Assembly (NCBI GenBank): GCA_003511465.1
Contig: DOID01000145.1
Span: forward strand, 47,700 to 60,575
Direction: 5' to 3'
DNA: 12,876 nt
Origin: Bacillota bacterium
Lineage (GTDB): Bacteria > Bacillota > UBA4882 > UBA10575
The notes beneath the pieces were generated by a model. That model had not been told where the DNA came from and did not search any database. It worked only from the letters and a program-made list of their open reading frames with translations. This document shows positions 1 to 7,900 of the stretch, one piece after another. The position numbers were made by a program, and so were the translations under genes. Within the stretch, counting starts at the first letter, position 1. Each line of letters opens with the position of its first letter.

Positions 1-937
1 TAAAAGGAAGGATGTTCTTTACTCCTTACGGGCGATCCCATTGGGCGGTTTTTGTAAAATCGCTGGCACGGAGTTGGCGCTGGAGGGGAAAAGCGCGGAG
101 CCGCCACCTGGTGTTAAACTCTTTAGCGATCTTTCCCTGGGTCGGAAGCTATTGGTTGTTTTGGGGGGACCCCTTAGTAATCTCCTCTGCGCCTTGCTGA
201 CCTTTATCTTGATCGCAGCGGTTCTAGGGTTACCGACTGAATTGCAGAGTGACCGCGCTGTTGTTGGTTTTATCGAGCCCAACTCTCCTGCTTTTGAAAG
301 CGGACTTAAAGTCGGCGACGAGATCGTGGCGCTTAACGGACAACCGATTTCCCGCTGGGGGCAGTTATCCGGCCTGATCCATCAGGCGACCAACCAAAAG
401 CTACTGTTTACGGTAAATAGGAAAGGTACGCTTTTGGTTCGGGAGATTACCCCAGTCTTTGACGCCACCATGGAAGTGGCTAGAATTGGGATTTACCCGG
501 CCTATACAGTGAAAAGATTGCCCTGGCCGGAAGCGATTCGGTACGGGGTGACCATTACTGGCCGCCAAGTGGTGGCGATCCCGCTGAGCATCGTCCAAAT
601 GTTGACCGGAAGGGTAAAGCCGCAGTTTATCGGGCCGCTGGGGATGGTCGGTGTGATCGACCAGGCTCTAAAATCTGGTTTATACTTGTTCTTTACGATG
701 CTGGCCAGCTTCAATCTTTTTATGGGGATCTTCAATCTTTTGCCGATTCCATTACCCCTGCTGGATGGAGGGTGGGTCGTCATTTACCTCTTGGAAGGGA
801 TGCGCAGAAAAGAGTTTAAACCCGAGCAGAAAGCCGTTGCTCAGTTGATCGGGGTAGTAGTTTTGATGGCTTTTTATCTTACTGTAATCTATAGTGATTT
901 TGCCAGCATCATTCGGCGATTAATACCAAAAAGTTAA
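1..937 (+). CDS. rseP: RseP/RasP-family site-2 zinc metalloprotease (M50), 5' truncated
   Basis: Intramembrane zinc protease that cuts membrane-embedded peptides such as anti-sigma factors and remnant signal peptides. The gene is cut by the window edge: the frame is open from base 2, and the residues before the TTG at 41 read YSLRAIPLGGFCKIAGTE, the conserved family segment after the first active site. The TTG at 41 is therefore internal, and the HExxH motif lies upstream of the window. About 311 residues are visible. They comprise a transmembrane segment after LGGPLSN, a PDZ domain (bases about 255-465, with VGFIEPNSPAFESGLKVGDEI), a later transmembrane segment with the second active-site motif (bases 734-772), and a C-terminal transmembrane segment. 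The second motif reads NLLPIPLPLLDGGW. The family form is NLLPIPxLDGGR or H, so this copy has two extra residues. The neighbours ispG and proS fit the usual Bacillota context. Confidence 0.95.
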   Translation, partial: KRKDVLYSLRAIPLGGFCKIAGTELALEGKSAEPPPGVKLFSDLSLGRKLLVVLGGPLSNLLCALLTFILIAAVLGLPTELQSDRAVVGFIEPNSPAFESGLKVGDEIVALNGQPISRWGQLSGLIHQATNQKLLFTVNRKGTLLVREITPVFDATMEVARIGIYPAYTVKRLPWPEAIRYGVTITGRQVVAIPLSIVQMLTGRVKPQFIGPLGMVGVIDQALKSGLYLFFTMLASFNLFMGIFNLLPIPLPLLDGGWVVIYLLEGMRRKEFKPEQKAVAQLIGVVVLMAFYLTVIYSDFASIIRRLIPKS

Positions 938-986
938 ATCGACTCACGACAACTTAAAAAATCAACTGACAATGCAAAAAGCCCAA

Positions 987-993
987 GGGAGGA
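987..993 (+). promoter_or_regulatory. Ribosome-binding site deciding the start of the zinc-ribbon gene
   Basis: GGGAGGA lies five bases before the ATG at 999. An in-frame ATG at 972 lies upstream of this site and has no comparable purine tract. The 999 start is therefore preferred, which shortens the protein by nine residues. Confidence 0.75.
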
Positions 994-998
994 TCATC

Positions 999-1436
999 AT
1001 GGCCGGAAAGCGTAAAAATCCGTGGTTGGATCCGAATAAAGAAGGTAAATCCAAGGGGAGACGAGGCCAGCGCTACTGTGCCCGCTGTGGGAATACGGTG
1101 CGTCAAAGTCGAATCTTGAAAGTACATAATCTTTGTGAATATTGTGTCCAAGAGATGATTAGAAAAAAAGAACAGAACTGGGTCTGCCGTGGTTGCGGGC
1201 GTTTTGCCCCGGAAGAAGTGAAAGCGGGGAAGGGTTACTGTCGGCAGTGTCTCTGTTCAGCCTGTGGTCGACCGGATCCAACGGCTGTACCCAAGTTCGG
1301 TTTATGTCGGGAATGCGCCAAGATCGCCGGTGTTTTCTGCCTGCGTTGCGGGAGGGAAGCGCCGGCCCAGGTCCGGAAGAACAGAGGTTACTGTGATCGC
1401 TGTGCGCAAAGGAATCAAAGCAGGGACAAGCTGTAA
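999..1436 (+). CDS. Protein of four tandem zinc ribbons, function unknown
   Basis: I do not recognise a named family. The 145-residue protein has a basic, unstructured-looking N-terminus (about 25 residues, many Lys, Arg and Gly). It is followed by eight CxxC knuckles that form four zinc ribbons: C27/C30 with C46/C49, C63/C66 with C81/C84, C86/C89 with C103/C106, and C114/C117 with C132/C135. The spacing between the two knuckles is nearly constant (16, 15, 14 and 15 residues from second to third Cys). Ribbons 2 and 3 are almost fused (CRQCLCSAC). Repeats share patterns such as GYCRQC, GLCREC and GYCDRC, so they probably arose by internal duplication. There is no signal peptide or membrane segment. 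The protein is likely cytoplasmic and may bind nucleic acid or protein, which is inference from the zinc ribbons and basic charge. It sits between rseP and ispG, with ispG starting 13 bases after its stop, so it is probably co-transcribed. Confidence 0.85.
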   Translation: MAGKRKNPWLDPNKEGKSKGRRGQRYCARCGNTVRQSRILKVHNLCEYCVQEMIRKKEQNWVCRGCGRFAPEEVKAGKGYCRQCLCSACGRPDPTAVPKFGLCRECAKIAGVFCLRCGREAPAQVRKNRGYCDRCAQRNQSRDKL

Positions 1437-1449
1437 GAGAGGCGATAAA

Positions 1450-2529
1450 ATGACTCCACGCAAGAAGACCCGTCCCATTAAAGTCGGGAAACTGGTGATT
1501 GGTGCCGATGCGCCGATTGTGGTCCAATCAATGACCAATACGGATACCCGGGATGTTGCTGCCACCTTGCGGCAGATTGAAGAACTAGTTGCCGTCGGTT
1601 GTGAATTGATCCGGGTGGCGGTACCGGACCAAGCCGCCGCTGATAAGCTTAAAGAGCTTGTCCAGCGCTCACCCTTACCGGTTGTTGCTGATATCCATTT
1701 TGATTACCGCTTGGCATTGGCGGCAATCGAGGCCGGTGTGGCCAAACTGCGGATAAACCCGGGAAATATCGGCGGTTCCGATCGGGTAAAAGCAGTGGTA
1801 GATGCCGCGAAAGCTAATGGGGTGGCGCTACGGGTCGGGGCGAATGCCGGTTCATTGCACCGGAGTTATCTAGAACGTTCGGAGGGTGATGTGGTCGCGG
1901 CGATGCTCGCCAGCGTTGAAGATCAATTGCGGCTGGTTACCGCCGAAGGCTACGACCAGATTGTGGTCTCTCTAAAGTCTTCGGATGTTTTAGAGACGAT
2001 CGAGGTTTATAACGCCTTTGCCACCCGGTGGGATTTTCCGCTGCATTTAGGGATCACCGAAGCCGGGATCCGCTGGCGGGGAACAATTAAGTCCGCCGTG
2101 GGGTTGGGGGTATTGCTTAACCAAGGAATTGGCGATACCATTCGCGTTTCCCTGACCGGCGATCCTCAGCACGAGGTGACTGCAGCCTATGAGATCTTAA
2201 AAGCGCTGCACCTTAGGGAACGCGGGCCAGTGGTCGTGGCTTGTCCGACTTGCGGACGCTGTCAGATTGGTTTAGAGCAAATTGTCGAAGGAGTAGAGGA
2301 GCTGGTCCGGGATCTCCCTTACCCGCTACATTTGGCGGTCATGGGTTGTGTGGTGAATGGGCCGGGTGAAGCGTCCCGGGCTGACTTGGGCTTAGCCGGG
2401 GGGAAAGAGGAAGGAATCATCTTTCGCCATGGCGAAATCCTTCGGAAGGAGAAACAAGAACGGTTGCTACCGGCTTTTGCTGAGGAACTAAAAAAGTTGG
2501 TTTGGGAAAAGTACGGTGTTAAGATTTAA
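1450..2529 (+). CDS. ispG: 4-hydroxy-3-methylbut-2-enyl-diphosphate synthase (IspG/GcpE)
   Basis: IspG is the penultimate enzyme of the MEP isoprenoid pathway, reducing MEcPP to HMBPP with a [4Fe-4S] cluster in the cytoplasm. The 359-residue product has the usual short bacterial length. The N-terminal TIM-barrel half opens with the family sequence VVQSMTNTDTRD. The C-terminal half carries CPTCGRC and GCVVNGPGE. The cluster ligands are C265, C268, C300 and E307, whose mutual spacing (3, 32, 7) equals that of the E. coli ligands C270, C273, C305 and E312. The frame is open upstream to a possible start at 1264, but that stretch overlaps the zinc-ribbon gene and has no homology to IspG. The ATG at 1450, with a GAGAGG site just before it, gives the expected N-terminus. 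The enzyme supplies precursors for undecaprenyl phosphate and quinones. Confidence 0.97.
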   Translation: MTPRKKTRPIKVGKLVIGADAPIVVQSMTNTDTRDVAATLRQIEELVAVGCELIRVAVPDQAAADKLKELVQRSPLPVVADIHFDYRLALAAIEAGVAKLRINPGNIGGSDRVKAVVDAAKANGVALRVGANAGSLHRSYLERSEGDVVAAMLASVEDQLRLVTAEGYDQIVVSLKSSDVLETIEVYNAFATRWDFPLHLGITEAGIRWRGTIKSAVGLGVLLNQGIGDTIRVSLTGDPQHEVTAAYEILKALHLRERGPVVVACPTCGRCQIGLEQIVEGVEELVRDLPYPLHLAVMGCVVNGPGEASRADLGLAGGKEEGIIFRHGEILRKEKQERLLPAFAEELKKLVWEKYGVKI

Positions 2530-2561
2530 GAGGAAGCAGAAAGCGAGGAGGAAGATGGATC

Positions 2562-4274
2562 ATGAGATACGCTGATTATTACATTCCAACCCTGCGGGAA
2601 GTGCCCTCCGAAGCGGAGTTGGACAGCCATAAATTGATGCTGCGGGCTGGAATGATCCGCAAAGCAGCGGCCGGGTTTTATAGTTTTTTACCACTAGGAC
2701 ACCGTGTTTTGAAAAAAATCACCGGCATTGTAGAAGAAGAGATGGACCGGGCAGGTGGGATGCAAGTTTTGCTCCCGATTGTGCAACCGGCTGAGATTTG
2801 GCGTCAAAGTGGAAGATGGGATGTCTATGGGGAAGAGATGCTCCGCCTGCAAGACCGCCATCAGCGGGATTTTTGTTTAGGACCGACCCATGAAGAGATG
2901 ATCACGACTTTAGTTAAGGATGAAGTTCGTTCCTACCGGGAACTACCCTTACGGATTTATCAGATCCAAAATAAATACCGGGATGAAATCAGACCCCGTT
3001 TTGGGGTGATGCGCGCCCGTGAGTTTATCATGAAGGATCTTTACTCTTTTGACCGGGATGCCGAGGGGTTGAATAAAAGTTACGAGGCGATGTACGAGGC
3101 TTACGAACGGATCTTCACCCGGTGTGGACTACGCTTTCGTGCCGTTGAAGCAGATTCCGGAGCGATTGGCGGAGATGTTAGTCATGAGTTTATGGTACTG
3201 GCCCCCTCCGGTGAGGCAGTGATTCTCTATTGCGAAGCCTGTAGCTTTGCGGCGAACAATGAAAAGGCGACAGCCGCCTTGCCAAAAGCTATTGATGAAG
3301 CGCTGCTTAACCTAGAAGAAGTTGAGACGCCGGGTCAAGCTACTGTTCCGGAAGTAACGGCCTTCCTCCAGGTTGGTCCGGATCAATTGATTAAGACGCT
3401 TTTTTACGCCACCGATGAGGAATTCATCGCCGTTCTCGTCCGGGGGGATGATGAGCTTAACGAGATTAAACTAGGTAATTTAATTAATAAACCTTTTCGC
3501 CTAGCGCCGCCGGAAGAACTTGCGGCCAGACTTGCGCTACCCGTCGGTTACGTGGGACCAATCGGGCTCAAGGAGAAGAAAGTTAAAGTCCTGGCTGATT
3601 TACGGATTAAAACGATGAAAAACGCTGTGTGCGGTGCGAACCGTCAGGATTATCATCTTCGTAATGTCAACCCGGAACGGGATTTTACGGTTGATACCTT
3701 TGCCGATCTAAGACTGGCGAAGGCCGGCGATCCCTGCTCCCATTGTGGGCATCCCTTGGCGGAGACCAGAGGGGTGGAAGTCGGGCACATCTTCAAGTTA
3801 GGAACAAAGTACAGCAGTGCGCTCCAGGCGACTTTCCGTGATGAAGACGGGGTAGAGAAGCCCTTTATCATGGGCTGCTACGGGATCGGGGTCAGCCGTA
3901 TTGTGGCTGCGGCGATTGAGCAAAATAATGACCAAGATGGAATTAAGTGGCCGCTACCGATCGCTCCTTTTCAGGTGACCATTTTGGCGTTGGGCGCGGA
4001 ACAAAAGGCAGCCGCGGAAGAGATCTACCAGGAACTCTCCGCTGCCGGTGTCGAGGTGCTCTTTGATGATCGGGATGAGCGACCGGGCGTGAAGTTTAAA
4101 GATGCTGATCTAATCGGGATTCCCCTCCGCTTAACGGTTGGTCCCAAGAGTCTGGCCCAGGGCGAGGTGGAAGTAAAAGTCCGCGCTACAGGGGAAGATT
4201 TCCGTTGGCCGCTACCAGAAATTACAGCACGGGTGTTGGAATATCTTAGAAATGCGATGGATGCTTGCCGTTAG
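2562..4274 (+). CDS. proS: Prolyl-tRNA synthetase, bacterial type with INS editing domain
   Basis: ProS charges tRNA-Pro with proline in the cytoplasm and clears mischarged Ala-tRNA-Pro. The 570-residue length is typical of the bacterial class. The catalytic class II core includes motif 2 with YRDEIRPRFGVMRAREF (R144 onward) and motif 3 with GCYGIGVSR (438-446). Between them lies the INS (YbaK-like) editing domain, roughly residues 225-385. K278 in QLIKTLF occupies nearly the same place as K279 of E. coli ProRS, a residue known to matter in editing. A CSHC pair (C392, C395) precedes RGVEVGHIF. The C-terminal anticodon-binding domain includes DDRDERPGVKFKDADLIGIP. The AGGAGG tract at 2546-2551 serves the ATG at 2562. 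Another ATG at 2555 is out of frame. No T-box or other leader separates it from ispG, whose stop is only 32 bases upstream, so independent tRNA-responsive control is not seen here. Confidence 0.97.
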   Translation: MRYADYYIPTLREVPSEAELDSHKLMLRAGMIRKAAAGFYSFLPLGHRVLKKITGIVEEEMDRAGGMQVLLPIVQPAEIWRQSGRWDVYGEEMLRLQDRHQRDFCLGPTHEEMITTLVKDEVRSYRELPLRIYQIQNKYRDEIRPRFGVMRAREFIMKDLYSFDRDAEGLNKSYEAMYEAYERIFTRCGLRFRAVEADSGAIGGDVSHEFMVLAPSGEAVILYCEACSFAANNEKATAALPKAIDEALLNLEEVETPGQATVPEVTAFLQVGPDQLIKTLFYATDEEFIAVLVRGDDELNEIKLGNLINKPFRLAPPEELAARLALPVGYVGPIGLKEKKVKVLADLRIKTMKNAVCGANRQDYHLRNVNPERDFTVDTFADLRLAKAGDPCSHCGHPLAETRGVEVGHIFKLGTKYSSALQATFRDEDGVEKPFIMGCYGIGVSRIVAAAIEQNNDQDGIKWPLPIAPFQVTILALGAEQKAAAEEIYQELSAAGVEVLFDDRDERPGVKFKDADLIGIPLRLTVGPKSLAQGEVEVKVRATGEDFRWPLPEITARVLEYLRNAMDACR

Positions 4275-4305
4275 TCTGAAGGTTTTAAAAGCAAGGTGAT
4301 AGTGG

Positions 4306-4944
4306 ATGAAGATTGCAGCGGTAATCCCAGCCTATAACGAAGCAAAAAATCTTAGCCGGGTCCTCAAGCCTTTGCGGGAATGTCCGGAATTGGCAGAAGT
4401 GATTGTGGTTAGTGACGGCTCAACCGATGGAACTGCCGCCGTAGCCAGGATAATGGGCGCGCGGGTAATTGAGCTACCGCAGAACCGCGGAAAAGGTGCC
4501 GCGGTACAGGCGGGTTTGCAGGCGACCACCGCTGAAGTGATCCTCCTTTTGGATGCGGACCTGATCGGCTTGACACCACGTCATGTCCAGGATCTGCTGA
4601 CGCCCATCTTTACCCAGCAGGCGATGATGACCATTGGGTACTTTACGTCAGGACGGCTCCCGACCGATTTATCCCAGCAGATGGCGCCGTTCCTCAATGG
4701 GCAGCGCGCGGTGACCCGAGAGCTACTGGCCGCCTTGCCGGACTTGGATCATAGTAGATATGGACTTGAAGTAATGATGAGTCGTTATGCGCGGGCTAAA
4801 CATTGTAAAGTGGTCTGGGTTGACCTTCCCAACCTAAGTCAAGTGATGAAAGAAGAGAAAATTGGTTTGGTACGGGGTTTTGCCGCGCGCCTCCGGATGT
4901 ACTGGCAGATTATCAAGGTCTTAGTGGCAGTTCGAATTCAATAA
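4306..4944 (+). CDS. GT2-type glycosyltransferase (DPM/DPG-synthase-like), soluble
   Basis: Predicted GT-A fold nucleotide-sugar transferase of 212 residues. The N-terminus has AVIPAYNEAKNL. It is followed by VVSDGSTDGT (D37, D41) for nucleotide binding, NRGKGAAVQAGL, and the metal-binding DxD as LLLDADL (D83, D85). An NGQRAVTRELL segment near residue 128 resembles the acceptor-side motif of dolichol-phosphate-mannose-synthase-like enzymes. The C-terminal part (SRYGLEVMMSRYA, then VMKEEKIGLVRG) is amphipathic. There is no clear transmembrane hairpin of the kind found in GtrB-type prenyl-phosphate transferases, so the protein is probably soluble or peripheral. The donor and acceptor cannot be read from sequence. 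A polyprenyl phosphate or a small phosphorylated acceptor would fit the family. AAGGTGAT before the ATG is the ribosome-binding site. It lies between proS and polC, with 31 and 45 bases on either side, and probably belongs to the same transcript. Confidence 0.85.
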   Translation: MKIAAVIPAYNEAKNLSRVLKPLRECPELAEVIVVSDGSTDGTAAVARIMGARVIELPQNRGKGAAVQAGLQATTAEVILLLDADLIGLTPRHVQDLLTPIFTQQAMMTIGYFTSGRLPTDLSQQMAPFLNGQRAVTRELLAALPDLDHSRYGLEVMMSRYARAKHCKVVWVDLPNLSQVMKEEKIGLVRGFAARLRMYWQIIKVLVAVRIQ

Positions 4945-4989
4945 GCGGGCAAGTAACGGCTTTAATCAAAGCACAACCAGGGGGTTATC

Positions 4990-7900
4990 ATGGAAAAAGA
5001 GTATCGGATCCTACCGAAAATTAAAAATTTAACTGAACTGAGGGGGATTGAAGAGATCTCCCTTTTCTTTCCTGATCCGCAGCAGTTGGCCACCATTGAG
5101 ATTGACCAAATTCTGGTCAATTGTCAGCGGCAAACGGTGGTTGTCCGCCTTAAAGGGGCAGCGGACTTGGATCAAAAGTTGTTAGAGGCTTTGGCGTCCA
5201 AGTTTTCGGCCTTGTTAAAAGTCGAATGTCAAGTTGAAGCGCTGGTGGAAGCAACACGAAGCCCGGAACCGGTGCCAAAGCAGACTGCGGAAAGCTTGGC
5301 CGACGCGGTTAAAAAGGATTTTCCGGCGGTCTTTGCCTGGTTTACCGACCCGCCGCTGACTTTGGAACAGGAGACCAATCGACTGACATTTCATGTTAAT
5401 TCACCTTTGGCGGTGGATTACATCCGACCCCGGGAGAAACAGTTGTTGGCATGTTTGCAACAGATTGAAGGCAAATGTTATCAACTGTGTTACGAGATTG
5501 AAGAAGATCCGGCCGACTATTTAGTTCCGCTGGATTATCCATATGAACCGGAATTACTAATCCCGGAGAGCCCGCCGAAACCAGCGCCGCAGAAAGTAGA
5601 TGCTGTTCTTTTAGGGCGAAAAATTAAAGAAGTGCCGGTTTTACTCAAGGATCTACCGGAAGCAGAGGAAGAAGTGATTGTGTCCGGAGAAGTACTGAAG
5701 GCGGAAGTTCGGACCCTAAAATCTGGCCGTAATCTGCTCATCTTTGATCTGACCGATGATACCGATTCGATTACCGTCAAGGCCTTTGCCACCACGAAGC
5801 AGGATCCATCAGCCGAGGTCCAGAAAGGGATGGAGCTAAGGGTTAAAGGCAATTTGCAATATGATGAATATGCGAAGGAAATCGTTCTGATCGCCCGTAG
5901 CATTCAGTTGGACCCCCGCCCCGAGATTCAGGACACAGCGGACGAGAAGCGGGTGGAATTACATCTGCATACCAAAATGTCGGCGATGGACAGTATCGTT
6001 GAGTTAGAAAAAGCGATCAAAACAGCAGCGGCCTGGGGCCATGAAGCTTTGGCCATTACTGACCACGGCGTCGTCCATGCTTTTCCCGATGCCGCCCGTT
6101 TAGGCAAGAAATACGGGATTAAGATCATCTATGGAATGGAAGGTTACCTTGTTAATGACCAAGAACCGATTGTTACAGCGGCTCCGGATTCTAGTTTTAC
6201 CGAGCAGGCGATTGTGGTGGTTGATCTGGAAACCACCGGTTTAAATCCGCAGTGGAACGAATTGTTAGAGGTGGGAGCGGTTAAGATCGAGGCGGGTGAA
6301 GTGACCGCTACCTTCGAAAAATTAGTCCGGCCTGAGCGTCCAATCCCCCATAAGATTCAGCAGCTCACCGGAATCAATGATGAAATGGTAAAAACAGCGG
6401 CGCTGCCGGCGCAGGTTCTGGCGGAGTTTTTGGCGTTTATGGGAGACGCGATTTTGGTAGCCCATAATGCCCCGTTTGATTACGGGTTTCTCCGGAATAA
6501 GGTTGAAAAACATCTCCAGGTTGAGTTTCGACCACCGGTGGTGGATACATTATCGCTGAGTCGAGCCCTCTGGCCGCAGCTGAAAAGCCACCGTTTAGAT
6601 GCGGTGGCGAAGGAACTGCGGATCCCCCAAGCCCAACATCACCGGGCCGGTGATGATGCCCTGACGGCTTGGCGGATCCTTGAGAAGGGTTTGGAGCTTT
6701 GTCGGGCTCGTGATCTTACCAAGTGGTCGGATCTTAATGGTTTGACACAAGCGGTAAGGCCGGAAAGTTTACATCCTTATCATATCATTCTGTTGGCGAA
6801 AGACCAGACCGGCTTGGGTAATTTGTATCGTTTGGTCTCATCTTCCCATTTGCAACATTTTCACCGTCATCCCCGGATCCCCCGCTCGCTTCTGACCGCC
6901 CACCGGGAAGGGTTGCTGGTGGGTTCCGCCTGTGAAGCCGGGGAGCTTTTCTCGGCTTTGCTAAACGGCGCTGATGAACGGAAGGTGCGGAAAATCGCTT
7001 CCTTCTATGATTTTTTGGAGATCCAGCCCTTGGCAAATAACGACTTTTTACTCCGGGAAGGGCGGCTCAGCCGTGAAGCATTGATGACTTTAAACCGCAA
7101 TATTTGCCGGTTAGGGGAGGACCTGGCCAAGCCGGTGGTGGGCACCGGTGATGTTCATTTTCTCCGTCCTGAGGATGCGATTTTCCGTCAGATCCTCCTG
7201 AAGGGGCAGGGTTATGAGGATGCGCACCTACAACCGCCCTTATATTTGCGCACTACGGCGGAGATGTTAGACGAATTTTCTTACCTCGGCGCTGATTTGG
7301 CGCAGCGGGTCGTCATTGAAAATACTCGGCAGATCGCAGCGGAGATCACGGGTGTCAAACCGGTTCCCGATCAGTTTTACCCCCCCCAGATTCCCGGGGC
7401 GGATGAAGAGATTCGCACCACTGCCTATCAACGGGCTGAGGAATTGTACGGTTCACCTTTACCGGCAATCGTCGTTGACCGTTTGGAATTGGAACTGAAG
7501 AGTATTATCGGCCATGGGTACGCCGTCTTGTATTTAATATCCGAAAAACTGGTAAAAAAGTCGATGCAAGATGGCTATTTAGTTGGGTCCCGGGGTTCGG
7601 TGGGCTCTTCTTTTGTGGCAACGATGTGTGGAATTACGGAAGTTAACCCCCTTCCTGCCCATTACCGATGTGCCGCCTGCTATTACTCGGAGTTTATGGA
7701 GACCGGTGCCATTGGTTCCGGTTATGATCTCCCGGATAAGGTGTGTCCCCAGTGTGGGGCGGCTTTGATCAAGGATGGTCAAGATATTCAGTTTGCGACT
7801 TTTATGGGGTTTGAAGGGGATAAAGAACCCGATATTGACCTTAACTTCTCCGGTGATTATCAACCGGTTGTTCACCGCTATACGGAGGAGTTATTTGGGA

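Noticed and set aside
12..200. Open frame of 62 codons near the left edge
   Set aside because: It lies in a different frame across the RseP segment that matches the family closely, so it is a shadow.
972..998. Earlier ATG for the zinc-ribbon gene
   Set aside because: The ribosome-binding site lies downstream of it, just before the ATG at 999, and the extra nine residues show no motif.
1264..1449. Upstream in-frame extension of ispG
   Set aside because: It overlaps the zinc-ribbon coding sequence in another frame and does not resemble IspG. The ATG at 1450 gives the expected N-terminus and has its own ribosome-binding site.
5535..5903. 122-codon open frame on the - strand inside polC
   Set aside because: It is antisense to a well-conserved part of PolC and has no recognisable motif or ribosome-binding site.
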